Shown in pieces: positions 44,451 through 54,267 of a DNA stretch of 64,000 bases. This stretch comes from Physcia stellaris (Eukaryota; Ascomycota; Lecanoromycetes; Caliciales; Physciaceae). Every line of letters starts with the position of its first letter. The stretch's first letter is position 1. A program made the translations under genes and the position numbers. Location of the stretch: positions 372,001 to 436,000 of the forward strand of contig JABSSW010000013.1 in NCBI GenBank assembly GCA_018902385.1, given 5' to 3'. The notes below the pieces were generated by a model. It saw only the letters and a program-made list of their open reading frames with translations. It was not told the origin of the DNA and ran no database searches.

Positions 44451-47400
44451 CTATCTCCTCGGCGGAAAGAGCACATTGATTAGCTCATCTAAGATAGTAA
44501 ATGCCAAATGGGTATTCAGCCTTCCGTTATTCACAGTAGCAAAAATCCTACGACTTGCCGCTTGAGCATTGCCTCGTCCAACAACGTTGCCTGCGAGATC
44601 CGGTATCAGCGTGGCCAAGGTCACACTTGCTTCTCGTCTACTATGCGTTTTCTGCTCCTCTGTTCTCGGTGGCCAATCTCTCTTCAACGGACCACCGTTG
44701 GGCCACATGGTTCCCTTGAGGGCGTTGATGTACTTGACGACAGCCTCCTCTGCAACAAGCGAGCGCATCGTGTCACGAACCTTACGCTCAACAGTGCCCC
44801 CAAGTAGTTGATGAAGAACTACAACCACGGCACGACCACGTAGCCAATTGTTCCCTCGATTAAGCTCAAAGGTCTCGAGGAAAATATCGCATATTGGCTT
44901 TACGAAGGGTTCCAATTGATCTCTGTTTTCGAAAGCAAGTAGCTCGGCTCGGGCTTCATCGGTATGGATGGGAGACTCTTCCTCCGAGGCAGCCGCAACG
45001 CCTCCAGGAGGCATGCTGTTGAACTGCGATGTCGCAGCCGATATGAGATTCTGACCCGCAATCGATAGCTGATCCAGAACAGGCACATTGCCGAGAAACT
45101 CGTCCATACCATCTGTAACAGAATTGTAAATGCGAGAAATTATATCCCTACGCTCACCATCCTTCGTAGTATCTTTCGCAGATATGATGGCTTGCTGGGA
45201 GAGAAAAGCACGTAGATCACGGCTGCGGCATACAGCTGGAAGACGAAGCAGCTCGCGAAGGTAAACTTCAAGGGACAGCCGCCGCTTCTGGAGGAAATCT
45301 CTTTGAAGCTTCATCACCAAACGACGACGTGGGAAGTCGAGATGGCGGACAGCAGGATAGATGCTGCGAAGGCGGTGGTGAAGTTCATGGAATTCGCTGT
45401 ATCGGCGAGCTACTGCCCAGGACGCCGATGACAGCTGCTCGTTAGCTTTTCGCTGGACTTCGATAATGTAGAGCGCAAATTCTTGGCCGTCATCCTCTTT
45501 CCCTACCATGATCGATTTGATGTTAACCGTAGCCCTGCCGTAAAGACTATTATCACTCTCTTGAACGATGTACTGCTGTCTCTGAAGCTCTTTACGTCGG
45601 ATCTCTCGCTGCAAGCTTGATTTAGATTTACCCAAGATCCGAAGCTCCGCAACGTTGTTTGTGAGCTCGGCTTTCCGTGTCAAACTGTCAACGACAGATT
45701 CTTGTGCTACTAGTCTTTCAATGTCCACAGTCAATGCGGAGATAGCTTCAGCTAGACCAAGATCCCCTGGGGCAGCCTGATGAATCTCTTCGTCAGGATT
45801 CTTCTCATCTTCTGATGGTTCTGCATCGACATGCTCATCTTCAATAAATTTTTCTTCATCGCCAAACAGATCATCATCTGTAAAAACTCCAATGCGAGAC
45901 GAGGTGTTGACAAGTCCCAGAGAGGCCAAATTAGGCTTCTCCCGCCCTTTCTCCGATATCGTAGTTTCAACTCTCGAAAATTCTCCCGAGCTTCGTGGGG
46001 ACTCGGAAACCTTTTTAGCTAAGGTGTTATCTGGCAAATCAAATAAAGAGTCCCTGGGCATGTCCACAGTGGAGTCATCAGTCATAATGTCATTGAGAGC
46101 TGCTTCCATAGCTTCTACCATGTGATCTTGACTCCCATCCCCGAAGTCGCCATTCATTGACTCCCTGTCGAGGCTTTGAGTTGAACCAGCAAGCAGATCT
46201 GTGTCTAGGTCGTCATCAAATAGTGGTGCGGAAGGGTTGACATCGAGCGAGCGGCGACCCTGTGGTGCTTCGTCGGCCAGCTTAGCGGCTGCTTTCAAAT
46301 CACTGTTAGACGCTGCGCTTCTCCTTAAATCAACGCGATTTGCACTTAGTGTAGATGTGACCCGCGAAGGGGGAGGTGGTTTTGTAGGTGATTCGGGTAT
46401 TGACGGTACAGATGGTGCCTTCAATGTCTTTGGTGCGGGCTTTGCGAATCGCTTTGCCATTCCATCTTCTGAAGTAAGGTACTTGTAATACAGGTCAGAA
46501 TGTTTAAAGTTCGGGAAATGCTTTTCTTGTAACTCCTCCAATACAGCCGACTGGACTCTCATAACGGCGGCACGGGCTTGGAGATACTCAAATGTGGTCG
46601 CATTTCGACCCGCATCGATGAAGACCTTGACGATGGCCTTTGTATTGTCAGGCACCTTGAGTTCGGGCGTAGAGAGATAGGCCTCATAGATTTGTAGCAG
46701 ATCTGATCGGTCAGCGTCTGTCCACTGGGGCTGGCCACCTGCAAAATCGTCATCTGCGAGCATTTCGTCTTCCAATGGATTTCGGAAGCCATCCACAACT
46801 ATCCAGAATTGAACGAGTGTCATAAGTCGCTGTCGATCCATGTACTCCATGAAGTACGACAACCCAGAAGCATCGTGCATAACATCAGTAATTGATAGGT
46901 TACCAAGGCGCGCCTGGCCGTTCCCACTCTTAGGATCTGGCTGGCGTAGGCCTGCGCCCGAAGCAGCTCCAACGGCACTGAGTTTCCCAACCTTCTGATC
47001 TAGCAGATGCTTCCCAGTCTGGAGTCTTCTCAGATAGATCTGGTCCTGAGCTTCGATTGATTCGCGTTTCAGCTGGCTTGCGACCTCACTCCGAAATTTC
47101 CTCGCTTCAGAGAGATTGTTGCATTGGCGGATCGCCCGGACAAAGCGTTCAAATTTGCGTTCATCATCATGTGGCGCGAGCCGCGGAAAAGAGCTCGGTC
47201 TCTGAGCCCTTGGAGCAGGTGATGCATGCTGATCCAGTGCAGCTCGTAATTTACGAACAGTCTTCCGATCCTGAAGCATAGTACGGCCATATGCCTCCAT
47301 TATCTGATTCCATGTATCAGGGTCCGAGAGCAGCTGCATCAATGGTGCAAGCACTGCGCATGCTACAATCTCTTTGATCAGGACAGACACAGCTCTGCTT

Positions 47401-48143
47401 CTGAGCACATTTTCAGGCACAATATCTGGCAAAAGCCTGACGACGAGCTTTCGCAGATGCTCTTGCTGCTTCAGCTTCAGATCAGAATATGCCAGCGATG
47501 CCGCCGGATGTAGCTTGCCATCTCGATACTTTCCAGCAATAGCCAGATCTAGCTCTTCAGACTCGGTGACATTTCGATTCAGATGTTTCCCTCGTATTGC
47601 TCGTTCAGCTTCATAGAAGTCTTTCAGGTGGGCTGTGATTAGAGGTACAATGCGGGAGACTGCAACTTCCACTATGTCCGTACCCAATGTCCTGTCCCTG
47701 ATAACTGCAAGGGCTCCTCTTAGAGTGCGGTCGATTTCGTTGACAAAAATAGGACTTCGGCTAATGTTGGTGTACCAAGAGGTAACCAGATCGCGAAGAG
47801 CCCAGTCGAGTAGTCCATCAATACCGTCAGATATTAAGAAGGACGAAGGGTAAAGGGGCTCCTTCTTGTAATCTGCTTGGCCAGATAGCCAGACGATTTC
47901 CTCCTTCCATGTTTTAGGAGCGACGAAGGCAGCCGCTGCTGGATATCTGAATGCCGTCTCTTCCACATCTTCTCTCTTTCGAACTCTGAAAGAAACAGCT
48001 AGTATAGAGGTGAGAGCGACGACAATGCCAGCAACGAAGGCGTATCCAAAGTAGCGTAAGATAGGGGCCCACTTGACTAGAAGCCCCCAGGCAATAAAGG
48101 CTGCTGCTGCTGCTACGAGTACATCGCGGGATTTCAGGTCCAT
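44451..48143 (-). CDS. MDM1: Mdm1-type sorting nexin (PXA-RGS-PX-Nexin_C)
   Basis: Yeast Mdm1 and animal SNX13/14/25 are ER-anchored tethers linking ER to vacuole/lysosome and lipid droplets. Single ex on of 1230 residues. Two N-terminal hydrophobic helices (VLVAAAAAFIAWGLL and YAFVAGIVVALTSILAV) form the ER anchor. The PXA domain follows (about 90-290: GLLDWALRDLVTSWYTNISR, SVLIKEIVACAVLAPLMQLL), then an RGS-like domain (about 420-560: GLSYFMEYMDRQRLMTLVQF). A disordered acidic stretch leads to the PX domain (about 840-960: VARRYSEFHELHHRL and DFPRRRLVMKLQRDFLQKR, the phosphoinositide pocket). The C-terminal Nexin_C domain (about 1075-1230) ends FTILDELINVLFPPRR. All domains are complete and in the canonical order. 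Confidence 0.95.
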   Translation of the reverse strand: MDLKSRDVLVAAAAAFIAWGLLVKWAPILRYFGYAFVAGIVVALTSILAVSFRVRKREDVEETAFRYPAAAAFVAPKTWKEEIVWLSGQADYKKEPLYPSSFLISDGIDGLLDWALRDLVTSWYTNISRSPIFVNEIDRTLRGALAVIRDRTLGTDIVEVAVSRIVPLITAHLKDFYEAERAIRGKHLNRNVTESEELDLAIAGKYRDGKLHPAASLAYSDLKLKQQEHLRKLVVRLLPDIVPENVLRSRAVSVLIKEIVACAVLAPLMQLLSDPDTWNQIMEAYGRTMLQDRKTVRKLRAALDQHASPAPRAQRPSSFPRLAPHDDERKFERFVRAIRQCNNLSEARKFRSEVASQLKRESIEAQDQIYLRRLQTGKHLLDQKVGKLSAVGAASGAGLRQPDPKSGNGQARLGNLSITDVMHDASGLSYFMEYMDRQRLMTLVQFWIVVDGFRNPLEDEMLADDDFAGGQPQWTDADRSDLLQIYEAYLSTPELKVPDNTKAIVKVFIDAGRNATTFEYLQARAAVMRVQSAVLEELQEKHFPNFKHSDLYYKYLTSEDGMAKRFAKPAPKTLKAPSVPSIPESPTKPPPPSRVTSTLSANRVDLRRSAASNSDLKAAAKLADEAPQGRRSLDVNPSAPLFDDDLDTDLLAGSTQSLDRESMNGDFGDGSQDHMVEAMEAALNDIMTDDSTVDMPRDSLFDLPDNTLAKKVSESPRSSGEFSRVETTISEKGREKPNLASLGLVNTSSRIGVFTDDDLFGDEEKFIEDEHVDAEPSEDEKNPDEEIHQAAPGDLGLAEAISALTVDIERLVAQESVVDSLTRKAELTNNVAELRILGKSKSSLQREIRRKELQRQQYIVQESDNSLYGRATVNIKSIMVGKEDDGQEFALYIIEVQRKANEQLSSASWAVARRYSEFHELHHRLRSIYPAVRHLDFPRRRLVMKLQRDFLQKRRLSLEVYLRELLRLPAVCRSRDLRAFLSQQAIISAKDTTKDGERRDIISRIYNSVTDGMDEFLGNVPVLDQLSIAGQNLISAATSQFNSMPPGGVAAASEEESPIHTDEARAELLAFENRDQLEPFVKPICDIFLETFELNRGNNWLRGRAVVVVLHQLLGGTVERKVRDTMRSLVAEEAVVKYINALKGTMWPNGGPLKRDWPPRTEEQKTHSRREASVTLATLIPDLAGNVVGRGNAQAASRRIFATVNNGRLNTHLAFTILDELINVLFPPRR

Positions 48144-49864
48144 AATCCTGCGGCAAATGGCACGTTTCGCCGCATGGTGGTAGCCGTTACTAGGACGCGC
48201 CTTAGAACATGACGATTATACTGATCTTGTTGTTGATCCCATAGTGATTTCTCACAGGCCGTGGTTTCAAAAGCTGGTATGCAGGAGCTAAGCCCAATGA
48301 GGATTTTGTCCGCCTATCGCGGGAAAATGTTAAAGTACTCCGCACTCCGTAACAGCAGGGCCCATACTCAGGCGAATGATTCTGCCACCCGACTCGTGTT
48401 CTGTGTTGATACTTTTTCAAGTTTTAGAGCGTCAGCTTTGCCAAGCTGATAAACAGGTGGTTCAAATCGGCAAACGCCATGCTACTGCTGCACCCGTGGA
48501 CCATAATCACAGCCTCCTCCAAGGCTAGGTCAACCTGTTGTCTGAAAGTAATGTCTGGGATTCCTTTACATTCTTAAGATTCGAGTGAGCTCCTGCTCTA
48601 ACCGTCAAGGCAAATCGTTACAAGCTGCTACTACTGTTGAAGACCAAATAGCATTCGCTGCGTTTCTCGGGTTCCATAATTACAACACTCGGATACGTAC
48701 TGCCATCCTACCCTTGACGGCTATTTCTAGCACATCAAAAAGCGCTATATATCTGCTGGGAAGCCGAGCCACAATCCGCTGATGTAACGGTTAGGACACG
48801 CTCCTCTGGGAAGAGGATCCTACTAGCGGAAGCAAGAAGACACAAATACGATTCCTTGGAAGGGGGTTTAGGCTCATACCTAGGGAAATACAGGTGGAGG
48901 CATTTCTGCGATTAAGAAAAACTGCAACGGCAGTGTCGAATGGGGACGGAGAACCCCTAAATCTATCGATTCACTCTGTGTACTCCACGACCTCGATAAT
49001 CTGAAGAGCACGGGTCATGCCATCTGATATAGACACAGAAGCTTGACCATGCAGAGACCATGCGGGATATAAACCAACAATGGAGGTGTGTAAACCCGCT
49101 GTGTAAACCCGCTGAAGCCAGAGAAACTCCTACGTCTTCCTCTCTTAGTCAATCTAGTAGTAGCCAGATTGCCTCTTCAACATCCCATACCAAAAACTAG
49201 CCAAGTAATTTCTTAAATTGTAGTCTTCACGTGGGGAATGTTGTGATACGGGAAAGGAAGGTTTTCATATCTTCCAGTAACGAGAAGACGCGATCGGATG
49301 TTTTACCAGAGTATCAGGGTCACGCTTCCCTCATGATGTAATGGTAGGGTAGGTACAGAGACTTCACTCCGTTCAATTTTAGATTCTTTGAAGCATCAGA
49401 GCTGCACTTGCAAGGTCATGAATTAATCATTATGACCGTTCAGTAACATCGGGACTTTGTACCTTGCGTCCTTAACTGATGGGGACGTATTACTGCTCAA
49501 TCCTGGACGCTGGAATCGACACCTCTATAATCTATTGTCCATATTGGACGATGTAACCGCTTGTTGTCTCACTGGCCGCCTCGAGTACCTTTGGTGATAC
49601 TCATCTTAGCTCGATCGAGTTGAAGCTGTCCACTACATCGTCAATCGGTCGATCCATTCTCTGGATTCGCACAGATACCTTAGTCAGGGCGAGGAGATCC
49701 TCGTTACTCCAGGCCACTTTGAGTCCTCATCTCGAAGGGTCGAAGTCAGTCAGCGCACTACTACATCCAAGCCCGACTCACCCTATGTAAAGGTGGGTCT
49801 TCCATATAGCTTGGACTAATGAAGACCAGCATTGACACGGATGTAGAACACAAGCCTGTCCAAT
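48144..49864. other. 1.7 kb intergenic, with a degenerate tRNA
   Basis: No protein gene recognised. Holds the tRNA-like remnant at 48775-48830 and the promoter regions of the Mdm1 and 2EXR genes. Confidence 0.5.
48775..48830 (+). pseudogene. Truncated tRNA-like sequence
   Basis: TCCGCT at 48775 pairs with AGCGGA ending at 48830 as an acceptor stem. Inside are a box-A-like D-arm (GATGTAACGGTTAGG) and a 5-bp stem TCCTC/GAGGA with loop TGGGAA. The variable and T-arm region is missing: only 6-7 nt lie between the anticodon stem and the 3' acceptor strand, so box B is absent. This looks like a nuclear tRNA gene that lost its T-arm. It is too short to be a normal tRNA, and the isotype is uncertain. 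Confidence 0.45.
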
Positions 49865-50860
49865 ATGTTCGACTTCCTGGGTCTCCCACGCGAAATCCGT
49901 GACGAGATTTACAAGTTATGCCTCGTCAGAGAGAAGATCGAGTTTGAAGAATTCTACACCGACGAAACCCCGGAGGAGTGGATGAAAGACAGGAGACCTG
50001 ACGCTCTGACCCTACACATTGCGAAGCCTGATGAAACCCCGCTACTAGTGTATCAAGGCGTGCCTTTTGTCCATCGCGTGGAATCTCTCACCCCTATCGA
50101 CGGACGGAGCCGTTGGGACGATATTTACGACAAGGACCGTACGTGTTCTTATCGCATCTGTCGCCAAACGACGAACCCACCATGCCTCACAATTTTCCAT
50201 GCAAACCGACTCATCTATCAGGAGGCTTCTGCAACCTTCTATGGAAAAAACGTCTTTCATTTTCCGTCAAAAGGCTGTGAAACGACGCTAAATGCCTGTT
50301 CAGCGTTCTTGGGAGATCGAACAGAACGAGTCCGGACATACATCAATAACATAAGCCTCTGTATTGGATACGTCTTTCGTTTCCTGCCCATCCTTACAGC
50401 TAACGACATAGATTTGTCTTATGGTATTCATCTTCCAACCATGAAGCGTCTAGGTCACTCTCTTCGGCGTCTGATGACCCTCAATGAGCTGAGTATTGTA
50501 CTCCAAGAACAAAGCCCTACAGAGAAGACGCTGAAATCGCTGCTCCAAAAGCAAGGTTATGTCGACATGATCGAATGGCCAAGTCCCGTGGAAACCATCC
50601 CAATTCGCCAGTGTTTAAAGGTCGGAATTGAGAACGGTGACGATATTGAGGACAAGCAGTTCATCTCCGGAATCTTGGCTTATTGCATATCAAAGGGCTT
50701 TTCTTGGTCTATGGCTTATGATGCTCGCTTTGTCAGCTCGGATATTCTCGTCGAAGGCAAGAAGATGACTAGCTCAATCTTTACATATTCAGTACGGAAA
50801 GACGGATCAGAGTCTGGAGTAAACAGCACCCAGCATTCCCTCACGAGTTCAAGAGGCTAG
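49865..50860 (+). CDS. 2EXR / F-box-like domain protein
   Basis: Single exon, 331 residues. It begins MFDFLGLPREIRDEIYKLCL, the F-box-like LPxEIRxxIYxxxL opening of the fungal 2EXR (DUF3669-like) group. LTIFHANRLIYQEASATFYGKNVF follows, the second hallmark of the group (xANRxIYxEAxxxxYxxNxF). Such proteins are very numerous in ascomycetes, with unknown targets; a role in substrate recognition is guessed from the F-box resemblance. No upstream exon is needed. Confidence 0.8.
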   Translation: MFDFLGLPREIRDEIYKLCLVREKIEFEEFYTDETPEEWMKDRRPDALTLHIAKPDETPLLVYQGVPFVHRVESLTPIDGRSRWDDIYDKDRTCSYRICRQTTNPPCLTIFHANRLIYQEASATFYGKNVFHFPSKGCETTLNACSAFLGDRTERVRTYINNISLCIGYVFRFLPILTANDIDLSYGIHLPTMKRLGHSLRRLMTLNELSIVLQEQSPTEKTLKSLLQKQGYVDMIEWPSPVETIPIRQCLKVGIENGDDIEDKQFISGILAYCISKGFSWSMAYDARFVSSDILVEGKKMTSSIFTYSVRKDGSESGVNSTQHSLTSSRG

Positions 50861-52485
50861 AGAGCTAGCCTGGCAGCCAAAGCTAACAAGAGATATCATC
50901 ACAATGAGCGGGAAGGATCAGCTTTGACCGTTGCAGTAATTTCTGCGTACGCTGAACTTGAGCAAGAACGAGTATCAGAGCTCCATACTAGTGCCAGCAA
51001 AGACAGCTCCAGAACACAATCGCCTCATTCTCTTTTTCTTTCTTACCTTCCAGTCGCTAAAAGGTCCTTCCACCCTTTCTTCCGTCCATAAAGCCCCGTT
51101 CCCCCTCCCCTCTCATCCCATGCCTTCTCACCAAGAAATCCTAACCCAAAAAAGGCCACCAAGCCCACCCACCCCTAAAGATCCATCCCTTCCAACCACC
51201 CGAACATCAACCTCCCACATTCCCCTCATCCCAATAACCAACATTAATTTGAATCCCTCCATCCCACACGCCATCCCCTCCTCTCGCACCTCCAAGCCCC
51301 AACACGCCGGCTTCCCCTATCCACCGTTCAAGAAAGTGGGGGATGGATGGCCAGATCTTATGGTCGTAATCGTAACAGCACCCCCTCCACCTCCCCCAAA
51401 ACCCATAGCCATGGGGTTTTCGAAACGAAGCAAAGAGGGTAGGGAAGGAGTGACAAGCAACGGCTAAAGCGCCTAAGTTCGTGGTTGATGTGGGATTGAG
51501 AAGGAGGGGATATATGTATTCCCTAATTATCCACCCCTTCAAAACCACCCCAAAAAGAGAGAGAAAAAGGTGGGAAGGGGGGGGATAATTGATAAGAACC
51601 ATACTGGGAAGATGAAGCAGCCCAAAGAAACAGGATCATTGTGGAGGAATACCAAAAAAAAAAGAAGGGCGGAGGGGAGAGGGGGAGTAAGCGCGAGGTT
51701 ATCATCCATCAATTAGTCTCGAGAGTGAGTCAAGGTCTTAGAAGCCATCTATGAACGAGTTTAAATCCCCACCAGCAGAGGGGAAGAAAATAACATCGCT
51801 GACATGTCCCGAGAAGTCACTGTATTAGAGCTGGACTGAGTGCTGAGACACAATAAATAACTGGTGACATGAGCAAAGATAGAAATAGTGATTGTATTAA
51901 GTAGCTAACGGGGGGTCCTCAAGCCCACCAGCCCAGCCAGCCCTCCGGTAGAGGGACCAGCACACGAAGCAAAGCAGCGAATGCAACAACGATAAAAACC
52001 GCTATTTGACTTCAATCTTCCCTCATCCTCCTCCCCAATCTGGATGAACTGCCCTCAAAAAAAACGCCCCCTCAACAAAATAGGTATCGCCACCCCAGAT
52101 ATGCTTATGATATGAAACCCCCCCCGATCGGGTCTGACAAAAAGAAGGAAGAATAACAAAGATCGACAAAAAAACAGAAGGTGGTATATTCTGCACGAGG
52201 GGGAAAAAACAAAATCCAACACCATTTGCCACCCAGGCACCCTAGTGAAAATATTTCCCCTGAACGACTCCGTGTATGCAGCTGCTAAGTGGTATGATGG
52301 AAATATGCTGGGGGAATAAAAAGGATATGCGATATGGATATGTGGATAGATAGGGGCGTGTATGCGCAGTCTCGAGCGGAAAAGGTGAAAAGAGCGCGAT
52401 GGGGGGTAGCGGAGATGCAAGGAATAGGTGATGTCCATTCTGGAAAGAAACTGGAAAATGCAATCGGCCGACACCACCATCAACG
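50861..52485. other. 1.6 kb intergenic with a C-rich to G-rich switch
   Basis: A 169-codon plus-strand ORF (50958-51467) is Pro/Ser-rich low complexity. The top strand is C-rich from about 51060 to 51400 and purine/G-rich from about 51420 to 51700. The right part is probably the 3' UTR of the bHLH gene. Confidence 0.5.
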
Positions 52486-54267
52486 TCATTGTAGATCCAT
52501 GCCGTATTCATCCTCCTCTTTGAAGCCCATGTTATCGTGGTTCCCATGCTGCCAGAATTGCGGCTGACCATGCCCCCCGCTGTTCGCGCCGCTGCCACCA
52601 CTTTGTACACCTGGGCTTAGGCTTTGTGGACTCATTGTACCCATCTGCCCGGCAGTAAGCGGCTCCCCAACAACGTTTGTGTGGCTTGGCACCCTGAGCC
52701 CACTACCCGGACCCCTCGAATATGAGAATGAGCTGGCATCGTTGTCGGACATGGCATTCATAAGCTCGGTCCGCATACGCTTGTCATCCTCGGACTGTTC
52801 GAAGGGGAATTGTCCACCCAGAGAGGTGATGAGCTCGGCGAGCTGTTCCTCTTGCTGCATTTTCTGGTGTAGAGACCACATGAGATCGCGAGTCCAGCTA
52901 ACAGCGCCGTTGAGGATATCGCCTTTGTTGGGGCCTTTGTCTTTCTCTTCGATGGGGATACCCATGCTGATGCTGCCGGCTCCGGTTGCTCTGCGGCCGC
53001 CTGCTGCGAGCAGTGATGTAGCTTGAGGTGGGCTGCGACCTGTTGCGGCAAGTGTGGGCGAGAGGGGTGAGTTATTGGCGATGTGCTTTCGAACCTTTTC
53101 ATCTTCAAGGCGGTGCATCGGGACGAGGTGTGAGAGCTCTTGAATACGCTCATTGATATTGTCTCGTCGGCGACGTTCGACCATGTTGTGCGACTCTCGG
53201 CGTCGACGACGCTTGGCTTCTTGGGTCTGGTATGCTGGAACGGGGTGATGGCTGGTCTCAACTTTTGCGGGTAGCGAGTGGTGTTTGCCAGATTTCAAGA
53301 TCTCGGAGATCTGGGCGTTAGTTGCGTGGTGGCCTGGCGATGAGAGCGGGGAATCAAAGTTGGAATGCAGGCTTCCAGGGGTGCTCTCCCATTGGTTGGA
53401 TAGACTTTTCTGATGTCGATGTTGATTAAAGCTCGTATGGATAGGCTGTGATGGTAGACTCCCTGAGTCAGGAGTTCCAAGATTCAAGCCGCCGACGCCA
53501 GGAGTCTTCGGTGTCATTGGGCTACGCGACTCAGACAGGTGGCGGTCCATTGGCTGTGACATCCTGGGTCTTGGATGAGAGTTGATGTAATTGTTATCCA
53601 AGGATTGAACGGGTCTCATGCCCGGAGAAGCGTGCATCATCTGTTGAGATGGCATCTGTACATATTGTGCAAAATTGAAACCCCCGTTGAAAGGACTCTG
53701 AGTAGGATTACCCTCTGGATTACTGGAATACATCTGGTTCATTTGGGGCTGACCATTAGTCCCTGTTGAGTGTGGCTGACCATGACCACCGAAGAGGTTC
53801 TGCATTTGACCGTCATGTTGCGGAAAATGATTAGAACCATCTCCAAGCTCAAGCCCATCAATCAGTTCGTCGTCACCAATCCCAGAGTTGCCCAGATTGA
53901 AGCTCGATGACATACCCTGCTGGTGGCCCATGTTGAACTGCGCAAAGCTGTTATCCTGCATTGTAAGTTCGGACGGATCAATGCTCCCATTTGCACTTTC
54001 TCCGAAGTGTTGTCCAGTGTTCATATTGTAGCTTCGCTGGGCCGGAGCGTAATTCTGTACAGGAAAGGTAAAATCGTCGGGTTCAGCTTTGATGAAAGGA
54101 CTAGAATTTCCCGTGCCATCCATATCAAAAAAGTCAAGCTCTTCGTCAAGGTTTGCAGTTGACGGAAGTTCGTAGTTTGTACCAGCTTTGTCTTTCCTGG
54201 TCATTGGAACAAGATACTGGAATTTGACGGTGTTTTCGGCTGGAAAAAGCATTTGGTGAGCAAACAT
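52486..54267 (-). CDS. bHLH transcription factor (Rtg3-like)
   Basis: About 593 residues in one exon. N-terminal 350 residues are Gln/Asn/Ser/Pro-rich and disordered, with acidic patches (LDEELDFFDMDG, AEPDDF), as in activation regions. The basic region KRRRRRESHNMVERRRRDN (about 354-372) contains the His-Glu-Arg triad for CANNTG binding. Helix 1 is INERIQELSHLVPMH. An unusually long Ser/Ala/Pro loop (about 387-445) follows, then helix 2 (KGDILNGAVSWTRDLMWSL) and a Gln/Glu-rich coil. The long loop is reminiscent of yeast Rtg3 and its filamentous relatives. The frame stays open upstream of the ATG at 54267 through a Cys-rich stretch (CFHACDTQCLCNPQ), and a donor-like GTAAGT lies near 54400. 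An upstream coding exon or 5' UTR intron is likely; I could not fix it. Confidence 0.85.
   Translation of the reverse strand: MFAHQMLFPAENTVKFQYLVPMTRKDKAGTNYELPSTANLDEELDFFDMDGTGNSSPFIKAEPDDFTFPVQNYAPAQRSYNMNTGQHFGESANGSIDPSELTMQDNSFAQFNMGHQQGMSSSFNLGNSGIGDDELIDGLELGDGSNHFPQHDGQMQNLFGGHGQPHSTGTNGQPQMNQMYSSNPEGNPTQSPFNGGFNFAQYVQMPSQQMMHASPGMRPVQSLDNNYINSHPRPRMSQPMDRHLSESRSPMTPKTPGVGGLNLGTPDSGSLPSQPIHTSFNQHRHQKSLSNQWESTPGSLHSNFDSPLSSPGHHATNAQISEILKSGKHHSLPAKVETSHHPVPAYQTQEAKRRRRRESHNMVERRRRDNINERIQELSHLVPMHRLEDEKVRKHIANNSPLSPTLAATGRSPPQATSLLAAGGRRATGAGSISMGIPIEEKDKGPNKGDILNGAVSWTRDLMWSLHQKMQQEEQLAELITSLGGQFPFEQSEDDKRMRTELMNAMSDNDASSFSYSRGPGSGLRVPSHTNVVGEPLTAGQMGTMSPQSLSPGVQSGGSGANSGGHGQPQFWQHGNHDNMGFKEEDEYGMDLQ

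Noticed and set aside
50958-51467. 169-codon Pro-rich ORF
   Set aside because: Low complexity in a C-rich noncoding stretch; no start context, domain or splice evidence.
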